DNA of 44,423 bases from Alphaproteobacteria bacterium (GTDB taxonomy: Bacteria; Pseudomonadota; Alphaproteobacteria; DSM-16000; Inquilinaceae), in the NCBI GenBank assembly GCA_028277405.1, contig JANQGH010000043.1, positions 1-44,423 of the forward strand, given 5' to 3'. Under the pieces are notes generated by a model, which was given only the letters and a program-made list of their open reading frames with translations, ran no database searches and had not been told where the DNA came from. The position numbers were made by a program, and so were the translations under genes. The first letter of the stretch is position 1, and each line of letters begins with the position of its first letter. Positions 27,427 to 36,577 of this stretch are shown in pieces.

Positions 27427-27441
27427 TTCGCTTGATCTTGA

Positions 27442-27465
27442 GGGCCGCCTAGGCGTTGGCGGCCC
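27442..27465 (+). terminator. Hairpin after the DUF2282 gene
   Basis: GGGCCGCC (27442-27449) pairs with GGCGGCCC (27458-27465), loop of 8 nt, 16 nt after the stop codon. No T-run follows on either strand, so it is either a weak terminator or an mRNA-stabilising hairpin. Confidence 0.4.
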
Positions 27466-27519
27466 CCGTGAGATGGGCGCCTCGGGAAACCGTGGCGCCA
27501 TTTCACTTTTTGGTCTGAC

Positions 27520-29373
27520 TTACGATGTGGTCAGGCCGCGTTCAACTGCGGCGGACAGTCGCCGCGAGAAGGCCGCGGGATCGGGCAGGCTTTCGCCCTC
27601 CAGGATGCGGGCCTGATCCAGCAGCAGATGGGCCATGTCGTCGAACTCGGCCCCGGCGGTCATATGCTCAAGGCCCTGAAGCAGGCCGTGCCGGGGGTTG
27701 ATCTCCAAAATCCGCTGGGATGCCATGTCCACTTGGCGATGTTGCCGCAGCAGGCGCTCCATATGCATGTCCATGTCGCCCTCGTCGGCGACCAGGCAGA
27801 CCGGGCTGTCGGTCAGGCGTTCCGAGGCGCGCACGTCCTTGACCGCCGATCCCAGGGCAGCCTTCAGCCGTACCACCAGGTCAGCCACATCCGGCGCGGG
27901 CTTCGGCTCGTCCGTGGCCTCTTCTTCCTTGCCGATCGCGGCCAGGTCGGCGCCTCCCTTGGTCACCGATTTGAACGGTTTCTCCTCGTAGGCCTCGACG
28001 CCGGCCGTCCAAAAGTCGTCGATCGGATCGGTCAGGAGCAGGACTTCGATGCCCTTGGCCCGGAAGCCTTCAAGCTGCGGCGAGCGTTGCAGCGCCTGCT
28101 CGTTGTCGCCCGTGATGAAGTAGATGGCGTTTTGCCCCTCCTTCATCCGGCTGACATAACCTGCGAGATCGGTCCAACCATCGCCGGCGGTTGATCGGAA
28201 CCGGGCAAGTTCCAACAGGGCGCTGCGCTGGTCCGGCTCCTCATAGAGCCCCTCTTTCAGGACCGCGCCGAACGACTGCCAAAATGCTTCGTAGCCTTCC
28301 TCATCGTCCTTCGCGCGCTTCACCAGTTCGCTGAGCACGCGCTTGGTGGTGATCTGGCGGATCTTGCCGACCATGCGGTTGGATTGCAGCATCTCGCGGC
28401 TGATGTTGAGCGGCAGATCCTCGCTGTCGATGATGCCGCGCAGGAAGCGCAGATAGGGCGGTATCAGGCCCTCAGCACCCTCACTTACCAGCACGCGCCG
28501 CACATACAGCCGTACGTGATGGGGGCGATCGGGCGTGAACAGATCGAACGGCGGCTGGCTTGGCACGAACAGAAGCGCGGTGAACTCGACGGTTCCTTCC
28601 GCCTTGGTGTGCACGGTCGCCCACGGTTCATCGAAACCATGGCCGACATGCTGGTAGAAGTCCTTGTATTCCTCGTCCGTGATATCCGATTTCCCGCGCG
28701 TCCACAGGGCGGCGGCCCGGTTCAGGCGATTGTCGGCGCCATCCTCGCCCGCCATGACGACCGGCACGGCAACATGATCGGAATGGGTCCGCACGATGTG
28801 TTCCAGGCGCGACCGGTCCAGGAACTCACGTGAGTCCTCCGCGATGTGCAGCACGATCCGCGTGCCGCGCTTCAAACCGTCGGCCTCGCCGATCTCGAAG
28901 CTGCCCTTGCCGTCGCTGGACCAGCGCCAGCCTTGCGCGTCGCCAGCCTTTCGGGTGAAGACGTCGACCTTGTCGGCGACCATGAACGCGGAATAAAAGC
29001 CGACGCCGAACTGGCCGATCAGTGCCAGGTCTTCCTTGGCGTCGCCCTGCATCTGTTCCAGGAACGCGCCGGTGCCCGACTTGGCGATGGTGCCCAGATT
29101 GTCGATCAGGTCCGTTCGGTCCATGCCGATACCGTTATCGGCGATCGTCAGCGTGCCGGCGTCCTTGTCGATCGACAGGCGGATCTGGAAGGCGGCGTCA
29201 TCGGACAGCAGGTCGGGCGTCGTCAGGGCCGCGTAGCGCAACCGGTCGCACGCGTCCGACGCGTTCGAGATCAGCTCACGCAGAAAGACGTCCTTCTTGC
29301 TGTAGAGCGAGCGGGCGACGATATCCAGCAGTCGGCTGACTTCAGCCTGGAATTCAAGCCGTTCTTCGGCCAT
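27520..29373 (-). CDS. htpG: Molecular chaperone HtpG (Hsp90)
   Basis: The 617-aa protein is bacterial Hsp90, an ATP-dependent cytoplasmic chaperone dimer. The N-terminal ATPase domain shows LRELISNASDACDRLR and NGIGM, and GQFGVGFYSAFMVA forms the lid region; the middle domain with PLNISREMLQ and the C-terminal dimerisation domain are complete. GGAGGT lies 11 nt before the ATG. An RpoH-type promoter is placed just upstream, consistent with heat-shock control. Confidence 0.97.
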   Translation of the reverse strand: MAEERLEFQAEVSRLLDIVARSLYSKKDVFLRELISNASDACDRLRYAALTTPDLLSDDAAFQIRLSIDKDAGTLTIADNGIGMDRTDLIDNLGTIAKSGTGAFLEQMQGDAKEDLALIGQFGVGFYSAFMVADKVDVFTRKAGDAQGWRWSSDGKGSFEIGEADGLKRGTRIVLHIAEDSREFLDRSRLEHIVRTHSDHVAVPVVMAGEDGADNRLNRAAALWTRGKSDITDEEYKDFYQHVGHGFDEPWATVHTKAEGTVEFTALLFVPSQPPFDLFTPDRPHHVRLYVRRVLVSEGAEGLIPPYLRFLRGIIDSEDLPLNISREMLQSNRMVGKIRQITTKRVLSELVKRAKDDEEGYEAFWQSFGAVLKEGLYEEPDQRSALLELARFRSTAGDGWTDLAGYVSRMKEGQNAIYFITGDNEQALQRSPQLEGFRAKGIEVLLLTDPIDDFWTAGVEAYEEKPFKSVTKGGADLAAIGKEEEATDEPKPAPDVADLVVRLKAALGSAVKDVRASERLTDSPVCLVADEGDMDMHMERLLRQHRQVDMASQRILEINPRHGLLQGLEHMTAGAEFDDMAHLLLDQARILEGESLPDPAAFSRRLSAAVERGLTTS

Positions 29374-29415
29374 GGGCGGACAGACCTCCGGTTCCTGCAG
29401 TACTTACGGCCGGAG

Positions 29416-29444
29416 ATATAAAAACGCACACGCCGACTTCCAAG
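29416..29444 (-). promoter_or_regulatory. Heat-shock (RpoH, sigma-32 type) promoter of htpG
   Basis: On the minus strand CTTGGA (29444-29439) and TTATAT (29421-29416) are separated by 17 nt. Alphaproteobacterial RpoH promoters have a CTTG -35 element and an AT-rich -10 at this spacing. The -10 is 43 nt upstream of the htpG ATG, a suitable distance. The sequence match is seen; use by RpoH is inferred from family knowledge. Confidence 0.5.
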
Positions 29445-29469
29445 GGCCGACGCCCCAACCGCGCCGCGT

Positions 29470-30996
29470 TCAGCGTACCTGATCGAGGATCGGGCCCAAA
29501 TCGTTGCCGTTCAGCATCACCATGCCATCGCGAGTCACTTCGAACTGATAGCGATGGACGGTCTCGCCGCTGTCGTTGGTCTCGCGAGACCCCAGCGCCT
29601 GGATCATCGCCAGACCGGCGGCTGCCGCCGCACCCGCGTCGGGCAGGGTGCGCAGGGTTTCCGTCAGCCGGCCTAGCGCCGTAGCCTCCAGGTCCGCTTC
29701 GACCGTCGCGCCGAACATGGCGGCCGAGTCCGGCCTGATGCGGCCGGAGAAGCTGAAGCCGGCCGATTGGGTTTCCACATGCATGCTGCGAATGTCGAGC
29801 AGGGCGCCCGTCCCGGCCAAATCCTCGTAAAGTGTGAAGAAGCTCGCCGGCACGGCCACCTCCGCACCCAGCTCCGGAATGGTCGCCAGCAGCGTGTCCA
29901 GCCAGTCCAGCAGGACATCGGTCGATACATCGGTGGCGCGGATGTCGTAGCCGGCCTCGATCGGTATCAAGCCCTGAAACGGTATCTCGGGCTGGATCTC
30001 CAGGCCCGACAGGTCAAAGCTCAGGCTCAAATCGGCATGATCGGACGCAAGACCACTCAGCGCGATGCTGCCGGTGGTTTGGGCAAGTCCGACGAACTGA
30101 TCTTGGGTATGGATGCGAAGCCCGTGCAGCTCCGAGGTTCCCTCGAACCCGCTGATCAGGTTGGGCGTCTCGGCCAGGATCGAACGCAGCTCTTCGTAGA
30201 GGGCAGGGTCTTCCGGCTGCCCCTCAAGCTGCTGCAGCAACGGCTCGACGGTGACCATCAGCGCGGTCTGCGCCGGCAGGTTCACGCCGGTCGCGCTCAT
30301 CTCGCCGGAAAGCCCGTCCAGTTCGATCAGCAGGTCTTCCTCGATCACCGACAGTGCCAAGTTCGCCAGGTCGAAGGTCGCCCGGTTGTCGAAGATGCCG
30401 GGTTCGACTTCCTGTCCGGTTTGGATGGCCGACAGACGGCCGAGTTGCAGATCGATGGGCTGCTCGGCGATCCGCAGACGCAGGTCGGACCAGACCAGAT
30501 CATAGCTTGCCACGGTTTCGTATTCGGGCATCAGAACGGCTGATCCCCGCTGCTGGCCGATCGTCCCAGTCGCCGTCAGGGCCGGCGTTTGGCTAGGCGA
30601 GATCTCGTTCGGCAGCAGGCCTGGATAGACACCGACGCGGACCGAAGACGGGACCGTGAAGGTGACGTCATACCAGCCGCGATCCGTCACAAACAGTTCG
30701 AACGTCAGCGGCTCGGCGAAGGTCAGGGCGACCGCGCTGCCGTCGTTGGTGTCGACCAGTAGGCGGCCGGAGGGGACCGACCCGACATAGCGATCCCCGA
30801 CGGCGGCCACCTCGATTTGCCCGTCCAGGTCGAGGCTGAGCTCGGGACTCGGCTCCAGAATGCGGCTGTCGATATAGCGCTTCAGCGCCGTGGCAATCTC
30901 TCGCGCTTGCTCAGCGGTCGCTTGGGCCTGTGCCGTCGCGGCGCTGGTGATGCCCACGACCACGGCCAGAATTCCTGCACAGACAAGACGCCGCAT
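29470..30996 (-). CDS. Secreted protein of unknown function, paralogue B of a tandem pair
   Basis: The 508-aa product has a Sec signal peptide (MRRLVCAGILAVVVG to about ATAQA, residues 1-24) and no obvious membrane anchor. It aligns end to end with the product of the next gene upstream: shared blocks are ALKRYIDSRIL, ELSLDLDGQIEV, VTDRGWYDVTF, VPSSVRV, LPEYET-like MPEYETVASYDL, ALYEELRSILAETPN, LEIQPEIPF, and the C-terminal MLNGNDLGPI. The C-terminal NG-ending block is loosely reminiscent of DUF945/DUF2125/AsmA-like periplasmic proteins, but I cannot assign a family. AAGGGGGG precedes the ATG at 30996; the open frame to 31053 is not used. Likely periplasmic. Confidence 0.75.
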   Translation of the reverse strand: MRRLVCAGILAVVVGITSAATAQAQATAEQAREIATALKRYIDSRILEPSPELSLDLDGQIEVAAVGDRYVGSVPSGRLLVDTNDGSAVALTFAEPLTFELFVTDRGWYDVTFTVPSSVRVGVYPGLLPNEISPSQTPALTATGTIGQQRGSAVLMPEYETVASYDLVWSDLRLRIAEQPIDLQLGRLSAIQTGQEVEPGIFDNRATFDLANLALSVIEEDLLIELDGLSGEMSATGVNLPAQTALMVTVEPLLQQLEGQPEDPALYEELRSILAETPNLISGFEGTSELHGLRIHTQDQFVGLAQTTGSIALSGLASDHADLSLSFDLSGLEIQPEIPFQGLIPIEAGYDIRATDVSTDVLLDWLDTLLATIPELGAEVAVPASFFTLYEDLAGTGALLDIRSMHVETQSAGFSFSGRIRPDSAAMFGATVEADLEATALGRLTETLRTLPDAGAAAAAGLAMIQALGSRETNDSGETVHRYQFEVTRDGMVMLNGNDLGPILDQVR

Positions 30997-31059
30997 TTCG
31001 CCCCCCTTCAAGGTGATCGTAGACAAGGTGCGCACGATGGGGGCGGTCATCAAGCGCGA

Positions 31060-31088
31060 AACGGCCGCCAGGGGGGCTGGCGGCCGTT
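31060..31088 (-). terminator. Hairpin between the tandem secreted-protein genes
   Basis: Eleven perfect base pairs (31060-31070 with 31078-31088, loop GGGGGGC on the plus strand) lie just after the stop of paralogue A. On the minus strand the stem is followed by a short TTT only. It may terminate or attenuate transcription between the paralogues, or stabilise the upstream message. Confidence 0.5.
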
Positions 31089-31110
31089 GGTGCTGCGCTT
31101 GTCGGCGCCC

Positions 31111-32619
31111 CTATTGCATCTGCTGCATGATCGGTCCGAGATCGTTGCCGTTCAGCGTCATGGCGCCGTCCTGGGTTACCTCCAACTGGTAGACGTGGAT
31201 CGGCTCGCCGTTCTCGTTTGTCTCCATGGAGCCGAGCGCCTGGATGAAGGTGAAGCCGGCCGCCGCCTCGCCGCCGAAGTCGGGCAGCGCCTGCATGGCC
31301 TGGATGAACTGGGCCATGTTGGTGACCACCATCTCTACACCGGCCGTGACGCCGAACATCGCCGAGGTGTCCGGGCTGACCTCGCCCACGACCGCCAGCC
31401 CACCGGCCTCGGCATCGTAATGGATGTCGGTGATATCCAAATAGGCGCCGCTGCTCGCAATCTGGCCGTAGAGGCCCATCAGACTGTTTTCGAAGGCGTC
31501 GTCGGGGCCGATTTCGGGGATCTCCAACAGCAGCGTGTCGATCCATTCCAAGAGAACACCCGTCGGTACGTCGACGAACCGAAGCTCGTACCCGGTGTCG
31601 ACCGGCAGCAGGTTCTCAAACGGCATTTGCGGCTGGATTTCGAGGCCGGCCAAATTCAGTGTCAGCGCGGCCGTCGCCTGTTCGGAATCCAGGCCCGTCA
31701 GCGCGCCGCCCGCTGAAGCCCCGGTGATCGAAAACGCAACATCCGGTGTATCGACGCGCAGGCCCTCGAGAAAGTAGGTGCCTTGGAAGTCGGCGATGAA
31801 GTTCGGCGTTTCCGCGATCAGGACGCGCAGCTCTTCGTAAAGCGCCGGATTTTCCGGGTCCTCGTCGAACTGGGGCATCAACTCGTTCAGCCCGATGCTG
31901 AACGGCAAGACTGCCGGGTAGTCGAGCCCGGCCAAGGCGCCGAAGAAGCCGGCCTCGTCCAGTTCAATCAAGACGTTCTCGTCCGGCACGCTGATTTGAA
32001 GGCCGGACATGTCGAGCGAGAACTCGCTGTCGAAGAGGCCTTCCGCCAGCTCCTCGCTCTGCTGCCACAGCGCGATCTCGGAGATCGTCATGCCGCCCGG
32101 CATGTTCGCCACCTGCATCGAAATGTCTGACCAGGTCGCGTCCAAGTCGGCGGTGGTTTCGTACTCCGGAATGAGGGTCGCAGCGCCGGTCTGGCTGCCG
32201 ATGGTGAAGGTCACCGCTTCCTCGGGCTCGCCCTCCACGCTGATCCGAACGGATGACGGGACGACGAAGGTCGTGTCGTACCAACCACGGTCGGTAACGC
32301 GAATCTCGAAGGTGAACGGTTCCCCGAAATCCAGGATCGCGACATCGCCATGGTCGACATCGACCAGCATTCGCCCGGCAGGGATCATGCCCGCGTAGTG
32401 ATCGCCCGCGGCCCGCACCTCGATCGGCCCGTTCAGGTCCAGGCTCAATTCGGGGTTGGGCGCCAAGATGCGATCGTCGATGTAGCGCTTCAAGGCGGCC
32501 GCTATCTGCTCGGCTTCCGCCGTGGTCGTCTGCGCCTGCGCGGTGCCGGAAAGCAGGACAAGAGCGGTGGCGACGCCACCGAGAATCCACGAGCGAGTGT
32601 TGAGAGTTCTTGAGTGCAT
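31111..32619 (-). CDS. Secreted protein of unknown function, paralogue A of a tandem pair
   Basis: The 502-aa product has a signal peptide (hydrophobic core ILGGVATALVLLSG, cleaved near AQAQ, about residue 29), then the same architecture as its downstream paralogue: RYIDDRIL, ELSLDLNGPIEV, VTDRGWYDTTF, VPSSVRI, IPEYETTADLDATWSD, LYEELRVLIAETPN, LEIQPQMPF and C-terminal LNGNDLGPI. The mature part is acidic and predicted to be mostly beta strands. The ATG at 32619 is chosen because it gives a compact signal peptide; 32640 is an alternative. A strong hairpin separates it from paralogue B. It is divergent from the SUV3-like helicase with a 107-bp gap. Function unknown. Confidence 0.75.
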   Translation of the reverse strand: MHSRTLNTRSWILGGVATALVLLSGTAQAQTTTAEAEQIAAALKRYIDDRILAPNPELSLDLNGPIEVRAAGDHYAGMIPAGRMLVDVDHGDVAILDFGEPFTFEIRVTDRGWYDTTFVVPSSVRISVEGEPEEAVTFTIGSQTGAATLIPEYETTADLDATWSDISMQVANMPGGMTISEIALWQQSEELAEGLFDSEFSLDMSGLQISVPDENVLIELDEAGFFGALAGLDYPAVLPFSIGLNELMPQFDEDPENPALYEELRVLIAETPNFIADFQGTYFLEGLRVDTPDVAFSITGASAGGALTGLDSEQATAALTLNLAGLEIQPQMPFENLLPVDTGYELRFVDVPTGVLLEWIDTLLLEIPEIGPDDAFENSLMGLYGQIASSGAYLDITDIHYDAEAGGLAVVGEVSPDTSAMFGVTAGVEMVVTNMAQFIQAMQALPDFGGEAAAGFTFIQALGSMETNENGEPIHVYQLEVTQDGAMTLNGNDLGPIMQQMQ

Positions 32620-32726
32620 CTGCTGGTCGTCCCTGTCCATTTGACGCGGTCGTACGAAGATCGTCATATCCAGCCATTTAAGCTGGTGACTTGCCAATCG
32701 GGAAACTAGAGGTCAAGTGTGACTCT

Positions 32727-35219
32727 ATGACGACGCCTCCGTCCCGTTCGACTGTGCTGGCCGTGCTGGGCCCCACCAACACGGGCAAGACCCATCTCGC
32801 GATCGAACGGATGCTGGGCCATGCCAGCGGCATGATCGGCTTTCCGCTGCGCCTGCTGGCGCGCGAAAACTACGACCGCGTTGTCCAGCGCAAGGGCAAG
32901 GCCCAGACCGCTCTGATCACGGGCGAGGAAAAGATCGTTCCGTCAACGGCGCGTTATTTCATTTGCACCGTTGAGAGCATGCCGCTTGATCGTTTGGTCG
33001 AATTCCTTGCCGTCGACGAAATCCAACTCGCTGCCGACCCCGAGCGCGGCCATGCCTTCACGCATAAGCTGCTGCACGCTAGGGGCATTTCTGAGACGAT
33101 GTTCCTGGGCTCCGAAACCGCACGGGGGCTCATTCGCTCACTTGTCCCGGGGGCGGAGTTCGCCACTCGACCGCGCCTGTCAACCCTGCGGTATGACGGT
33201 GCCCGAAAGCTCGGCCGGTTGCCCAAGCGCAGTGCCGTCATCGCCTTTTCCGCGTCGGACGTCTACCACCTGGCGGAGCGGTTGCGGCGACAGCGCGGCG
33301 GCACGGCGGTCGTCCTGGGCGCGCTGAGTCCGCGCACCCGCAACGCCCAGGTGGAGCTGTTTCAGTCCGGTGAGGTCGACTATCTGGTGGCCACCGATGC
33401 CATCGGCATGGGGCTGAACATGGAGATCGACCATGTCGCCTTCGCCCGATTGAGCAAGTTCGACGGCGTCCAGTCGCGCCGCTTGATGGTGACGGAGTTG
33501 GCCCAGATTGCCGGCCGTGCCGGACGGCATATGTCGGACGGAACATTCGGCACCGTGCCCGGCGCCTTGGACGACGATCCGCTCGACCTGAGGCCCGACA
33601 CGATCGAGCGCATCGAGGATCATCGTTTCGACCCGTTGCGGGCGCTCTACTGGCGGAACGCCGGCCTCGACTTCACCTCCGTTGCGGCGCTGAAGCGCAG
33701 CCTGGACATGAAGCCGATCGCGGCGGGCCTGCGCCGCGCGCCGGAGGCCGACGACCAGCGGGCACTATCCGCCCTGGCCACGGACCGATCGGTCACCGAT
33801 CGGGCGACGGGCCATGACCGCGTCGCGCTGCTCTGGCAGGTGTGCCAGGTGCCCGATTTCCGCAAGACGCTCAGCGATGCCCATACCCGACTGATCGCCC
33901 GGCTGTACGGCCAGTTGCTGGATCATGGGGGCAGGCTCGACGTGGACTGGGTCGCCGCTCAAGTGGCCAGGCTTGATCGTGTCGAAGGCGATATCGACAC
34001 GCTGGTCGGGCGGCTGGCCCATATCAGGACATGGACCTTCATCGCCCATCGGGCCGATTGGTTCGCCGACGCCGGCCATTGGCAGGAGCGCACGCGCCAG
34101 ATCGAGGACGTTCTGTCGGATGCGCTGCATGACCGGCTGGCCCAGCGTTTCGTGGACCGCCGGTCCGCGATCTTGTCCAAGGGCTCGGCCATTGATGTCG
34201 CGGTGGTCGATGGTGACGGCGATGTCGCGGTTGCCGGACAGCATCTCGGCCGGCTCGAAGGCTTCACCTTCCGGCCAGACCGGGCCCACCTGGCCGAGGA
34301 TACAAGAGTGCTCGTCCGTGCCGCGCGCCGAACCTTGCGCCAGGAAGTCGCGCGCCGCGTTCGGCAGTTGGAGACGGCGCCCGACACGGCGTTCGAACTG
34401 GCCGATACGGGCGTGGTTCGCTGGGGCCCAAGCACGGTTGCGGAACTCGTCGCCAACAGCGATCCGCTGCGCCCGCGTATTGCCATCTGGCGCAGCGACC
34501 TGCTGGAAGCGAACGAGCGCAGCCGGATCGAGGCGCGCCTGAGCCGCTGGTGGGAGAGCCATCTTGCGGCTGTTCTGGGCGATCTGGACGGGCTTCGCGC
34601 GCCTGATTTAAAGGGGGCGGCAAGGGGGCTCGCTTATCGGCTCTTTGAGAGTTCCGGCAAACTGCAACGCCGTGAGGTGAGGGATGTACTTACCGAGTTG
34701 AATCGCTCGGACCGACAAGCGCTGGCGCGCCACGGCGTGCGCCTGGGCGCCTACTTCGTTTACCTACCTAAACTGCTGAAACCCAGAGCGATTCGCTTGA
34801 TCGGCCTGCTGGACTGGCTGCGGCAAGGGCAACCCGCGCCGGCACCGGTCCCGCCAGACGGAGTGCCGTCGCTGGTGCCGGAAACCGACATCGATCCCGC
34901 GTACTATCTACGCCTCGGCTATGCGCTGATGGGTCCGCGCGCCATTCGCGTCGATCGGGTCGAGGTGCTGGGCGGCGAGCTGGCCCGGCTCAGCCGAAAA
35001 GGCGCGTTTGTCGCCAGTCCTTCACTGGCATCAAAGGTCGGCGCACGGGCGGAAGAGCTGCCCGCCATTTTGCAGGCCATGGGATTCCGTGCCCACCAGC
35101 GGGAGGACGGCCAGCTGGTTTATCGTCGCCGCAATCAAGCCGGCCGCAGGCGCACGAAGCCGCGCAAGGCGGGGCGTTCACCGTTCGAGAAGCTGAGGCT
35201 GCTGGAGACCAGCCGTTGA
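32727..35219 (+). CDS. SUV3-like DExH-box RNA helicase
   Basis: The 830-aa product has superfamily 2 helicase motifs: Walker A GPTNTGKT at residues 15-22, motif II DEIQ, SETAR, motif V-like ATDAIGMGLNMEIDHV and motif VI QIAGRAGR. The order and spacing match SUV3, the helicase of the mitochondrial degradosome, whose bacterial homologues are common in alphaproteobacteria. A long C-terminal extension includes the SUV3 C-terminal domain and a basic tail (RRRNQAGRRRTKPRK). It probably unwinds structured RNA. The ATG at 32727 puts the P-loop near the N-terminus; upstream extension to 32691 is possible. The S4-domain gene follows after 7 nt. Confidence 0.9.
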   Translation: MTTPPSRSTVLAVLGPTNTGKTHLAIERMLGHASGMIGFPLRLLARENYDRVVQRKGKAQTALITGEEKIVPSTARYFICTVESMPLDRLVEFLAVDEIQLAADPERGHAFTHKLLHARGISETMFLGSETARGLIRSLVPGAEFATRPRLSTLRYDGARKLGRLPKRSAVIAFSASDVYHLAERLRRQRGGTAVVLGALSPRTRNAQVELFQSGEVDYLVATDAIGMGLNMEIDHVAFARLSKFDGVQSRRLMVTELAQIAGRAGRHMSDGTFGTVPGALDDDPLDLRPDTIERIEDHRFDPLRALYWRNAGLDFTSVAALKRSLDMKPIAAGLRRAPEADDQRALSALATDRSVTDRATGHDRVALLWQVCQVPDFRKTLSDAHTRLIARLYGQLLDHGGRLDVDWVAAQVARLDRVEGDIDTLVGRLAHIRTWTFIAHRADWFADAGHWQERTRQIEDVLSDALHDRLAQRFVDRRSAILSKGSAIDVAVVDGDGDVAVAGQHLGRLEGFTFRPDRAHLAEDTRVLVRAARRTLRQEVARRVRQLETAPDTAFELADTGVVRWGPSTVAELVANSDPLRPRIAIWRSDLLEANERSRIEARLSRWWESHLAAVLGDLDGLRAPDLKGAARGLAYRLFESSGKLQRREVRDVLTELNRSDRQALARHGVRLGAYFVYLPKLLKPRAIRLIGLLDWLRQGQPAPAPVPPDGVPSLVPETDIDPAYYLRLGYALMGPRAIRVDRVEVLGGELARLSRKGAFVASPSLASKVGARAEELPAILQAMGFRAHQREDGQLVYRRRNQAGRRRTKPRKAGRSPFEKLRLLETSR

Positions 35220-35226
35220 CCGCGGC

Positions 35227-35637
35227 GTGACGGTTCAAGAGACCGGGCAGGCGGCCGGCCTTCGGCTCGACAAATGGCTGTGGTTCGCGCGGTTCTGCAA
35301 GACCAGGACACTGGCCGCGCGACTTTGCGGCGAGGGACATGTGCGCATCGATGGCACGCCGACCCGCAAGCCGAATGCGACGGTTCGGCCTGGTCAGGTG
35401 TTGACCTTTGTACAGCGCGGCCAGGTGCGGGTGATCAAGGTCTTGGCGCTTGCCGAAAGGCGCGGGCCGGCCAGCGAGGCGCGGCTTCTGTATGAGGACC
35501 TGGCCCCGCCGACGCGCGAAAACAGGATGCCGAACCCCTTGGGCGACGCGCCAAAGCGTGCCCGCGGCGCCGGGCGGCCAACCAAACGGGAACGACGCGC
35601 CGTTGATCGCTTGCGCGACAATGTCGATGATCGTTGA
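35227..35637 (+). CDS. S4-domain RNA-binding protein (Hsp15/HslR-like)
   Basis: The 136-aa product has an S4 RNA-binding domain (residues about 12-75, with RLDKWLWFARFCKTRTLAARL and VRIDG) and a basic C-terminal tail (KRARGAGRPTKRERR). E. coli Hsp15 binds 50S subunits with nascent chains after heat shock. The GTG start is 7 nt behind the helicase stop, so the two are cotranscribed, and this pairing is common in alphaproteobacteria. Assignment to HslR is by domain and size only. Confidence 0.85.
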   Translation: MTVQETGQAAGLRLDKWLWFARFCKTRTLAARLCGEGHVRIDGTPTRKPNATVRPGQVLTFVQRGQVRVIKVLALAERRGPASEARLLYEDLAPPTRENRMPNPLGDAPKRARGAGRPTKRERRAVDRLRDNVDDR

Positions 35638-35716
35638 GGCGGTTCGGACCTGAAACCGCGGGTCGGCCTTGTCGACTCCGATCGCCCGGCCCATTTGGCA
35701 AGCCGAAGGAAAAGAA

Positions 35717-36196
35717 ATGCTTCGACGACTGCAAACCTTTCTTGACCGGCTGGAAGCCCCGACGCCGACCGACCCGGTCGACCGTGAGGAAGACATAAAG
35801 CTCGCCTCCGCCGCATTGCTGGTGGAACAGGCGCGCATGGACTCTGCGATCGATCAGGCCGAGTTGGATCGTATCGTCGAACTGGTGCGCTGGCGTTTCA
35901 AGCTGACGCAAGAAGAGGCGGCCGAACTTGTCGAAGCGGCGCAGAGCCTGACCGATGGCCCGGCGCAATGGTATGGGCTGACCGCCAAGATCAAATCGGC
36001 CTTCAATGCCGATGAGCGCATCCAGGTCATCGAAATGCTGTGGGACGTCGCTTACGCCGATGGTCGGCTGGATGACATGGAAGCAAACCTGATCCGCCGT
36101 ATTGCGGGGTTGCTCTATGTCGACGATCGGGATAGCGGAAGGGCGCACAAACGCGTGCTGCAGCGCTACGGCATTGAAACCGACCCCACCAGTTAG
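35717..36196 (+). CDS. TerB-family protein
   Basis: The 159-aa product is an all-helical TerB-like domain: acidic DREEDIKLASAALLVEQARMD, then DQAELDRIVELV and the second repeat FNADERIQVIEMLWDVAYADGRLDDMEANLIRRIAGLL with the acidic metal-binding positions. The family is named after tellurite resistance but many members have unknown roles. AAGGA lies six bases before the ATG at 35717; a TTG at 35669 would add 16 residues and is less likely. It precedes the ferredoxin gene in the same direction. Confidence 0.85.
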   Translation: MLRRLQTFLDRLEAPTPTDPVDREEDIKLASAALLVEQARMDSAIDQAELDRIVELVRWRFKLTQEEAAELVEAAQSLTDGPAQWYGLTAKIKSAFNADERIQVIEMLWDVAYADGRLDDMEANLIRRIAGLLYVDDRDSGRAHKRVLQRYGIETDPTS

Positions 36197-36235
36197 CGAC
36201 CGCGCGACCGAAGCGATAGCGGAGACCGATCTCGT

Positions 36236-36577
36236 ATGACCTATGTCGTTACCGAAGTCTGCATCAAGTGCAAGTACTTGGACTGTGTCGAAGTGTGCCC
36301 GGTCGACTGCTTTTACGAGGGTGAGAACATGCTGGTGATCCACCCGGATGAATGCATCGATTGCGGCGTGTGCGAGCCGGAATGCCCGATCGAGGCGATC
36401 AAGCCGGACACCGAAGGCGACATGGCCGAAAAATGGGTCGAGTTCAATCGCGAGTACTCGGAAGCCTGGCCGAACATCACCCGAAAACGCGACCCGCTAC
36501 CCGATGCGGAGAAGTGGGAGACGGTCCCCAACAAGCTGGAGGAGCACTTCAGCGCAAATCCGGGGCAGGGGGACTAG
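36236..36577 (+). CDS. fdxA: 7Fe ferredoxin FdxA
   Basis: The 113-aa protein matches the [3Fe-4S][4Fe-4S] ferredoxin family: Cys9, Cys17 and Cys50 for the 3Fe cluster, and Cys21, Cys40, Cys43 and Cys46 for the 4Fe cluster, with extra Cys12 and Cys25. The long C-terminal helix extension (from about residue 60) is typical. It is an electron carrier of uncertain partner. The gene lies between the TerB-like gene and carD, an arrangement seen in alphaproteobacteria. Confidence 0.95.
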   Translation: MTYVVTEVCIKCKYLDCVEVCPVDCFYEGENMLVIHPDECIDCGVCEPECPIEAIKPDTEGDMAEKWVEFNREYSEAWPNITRKRDPLPDAEKWETVPNKLEEHFSANPGQGD

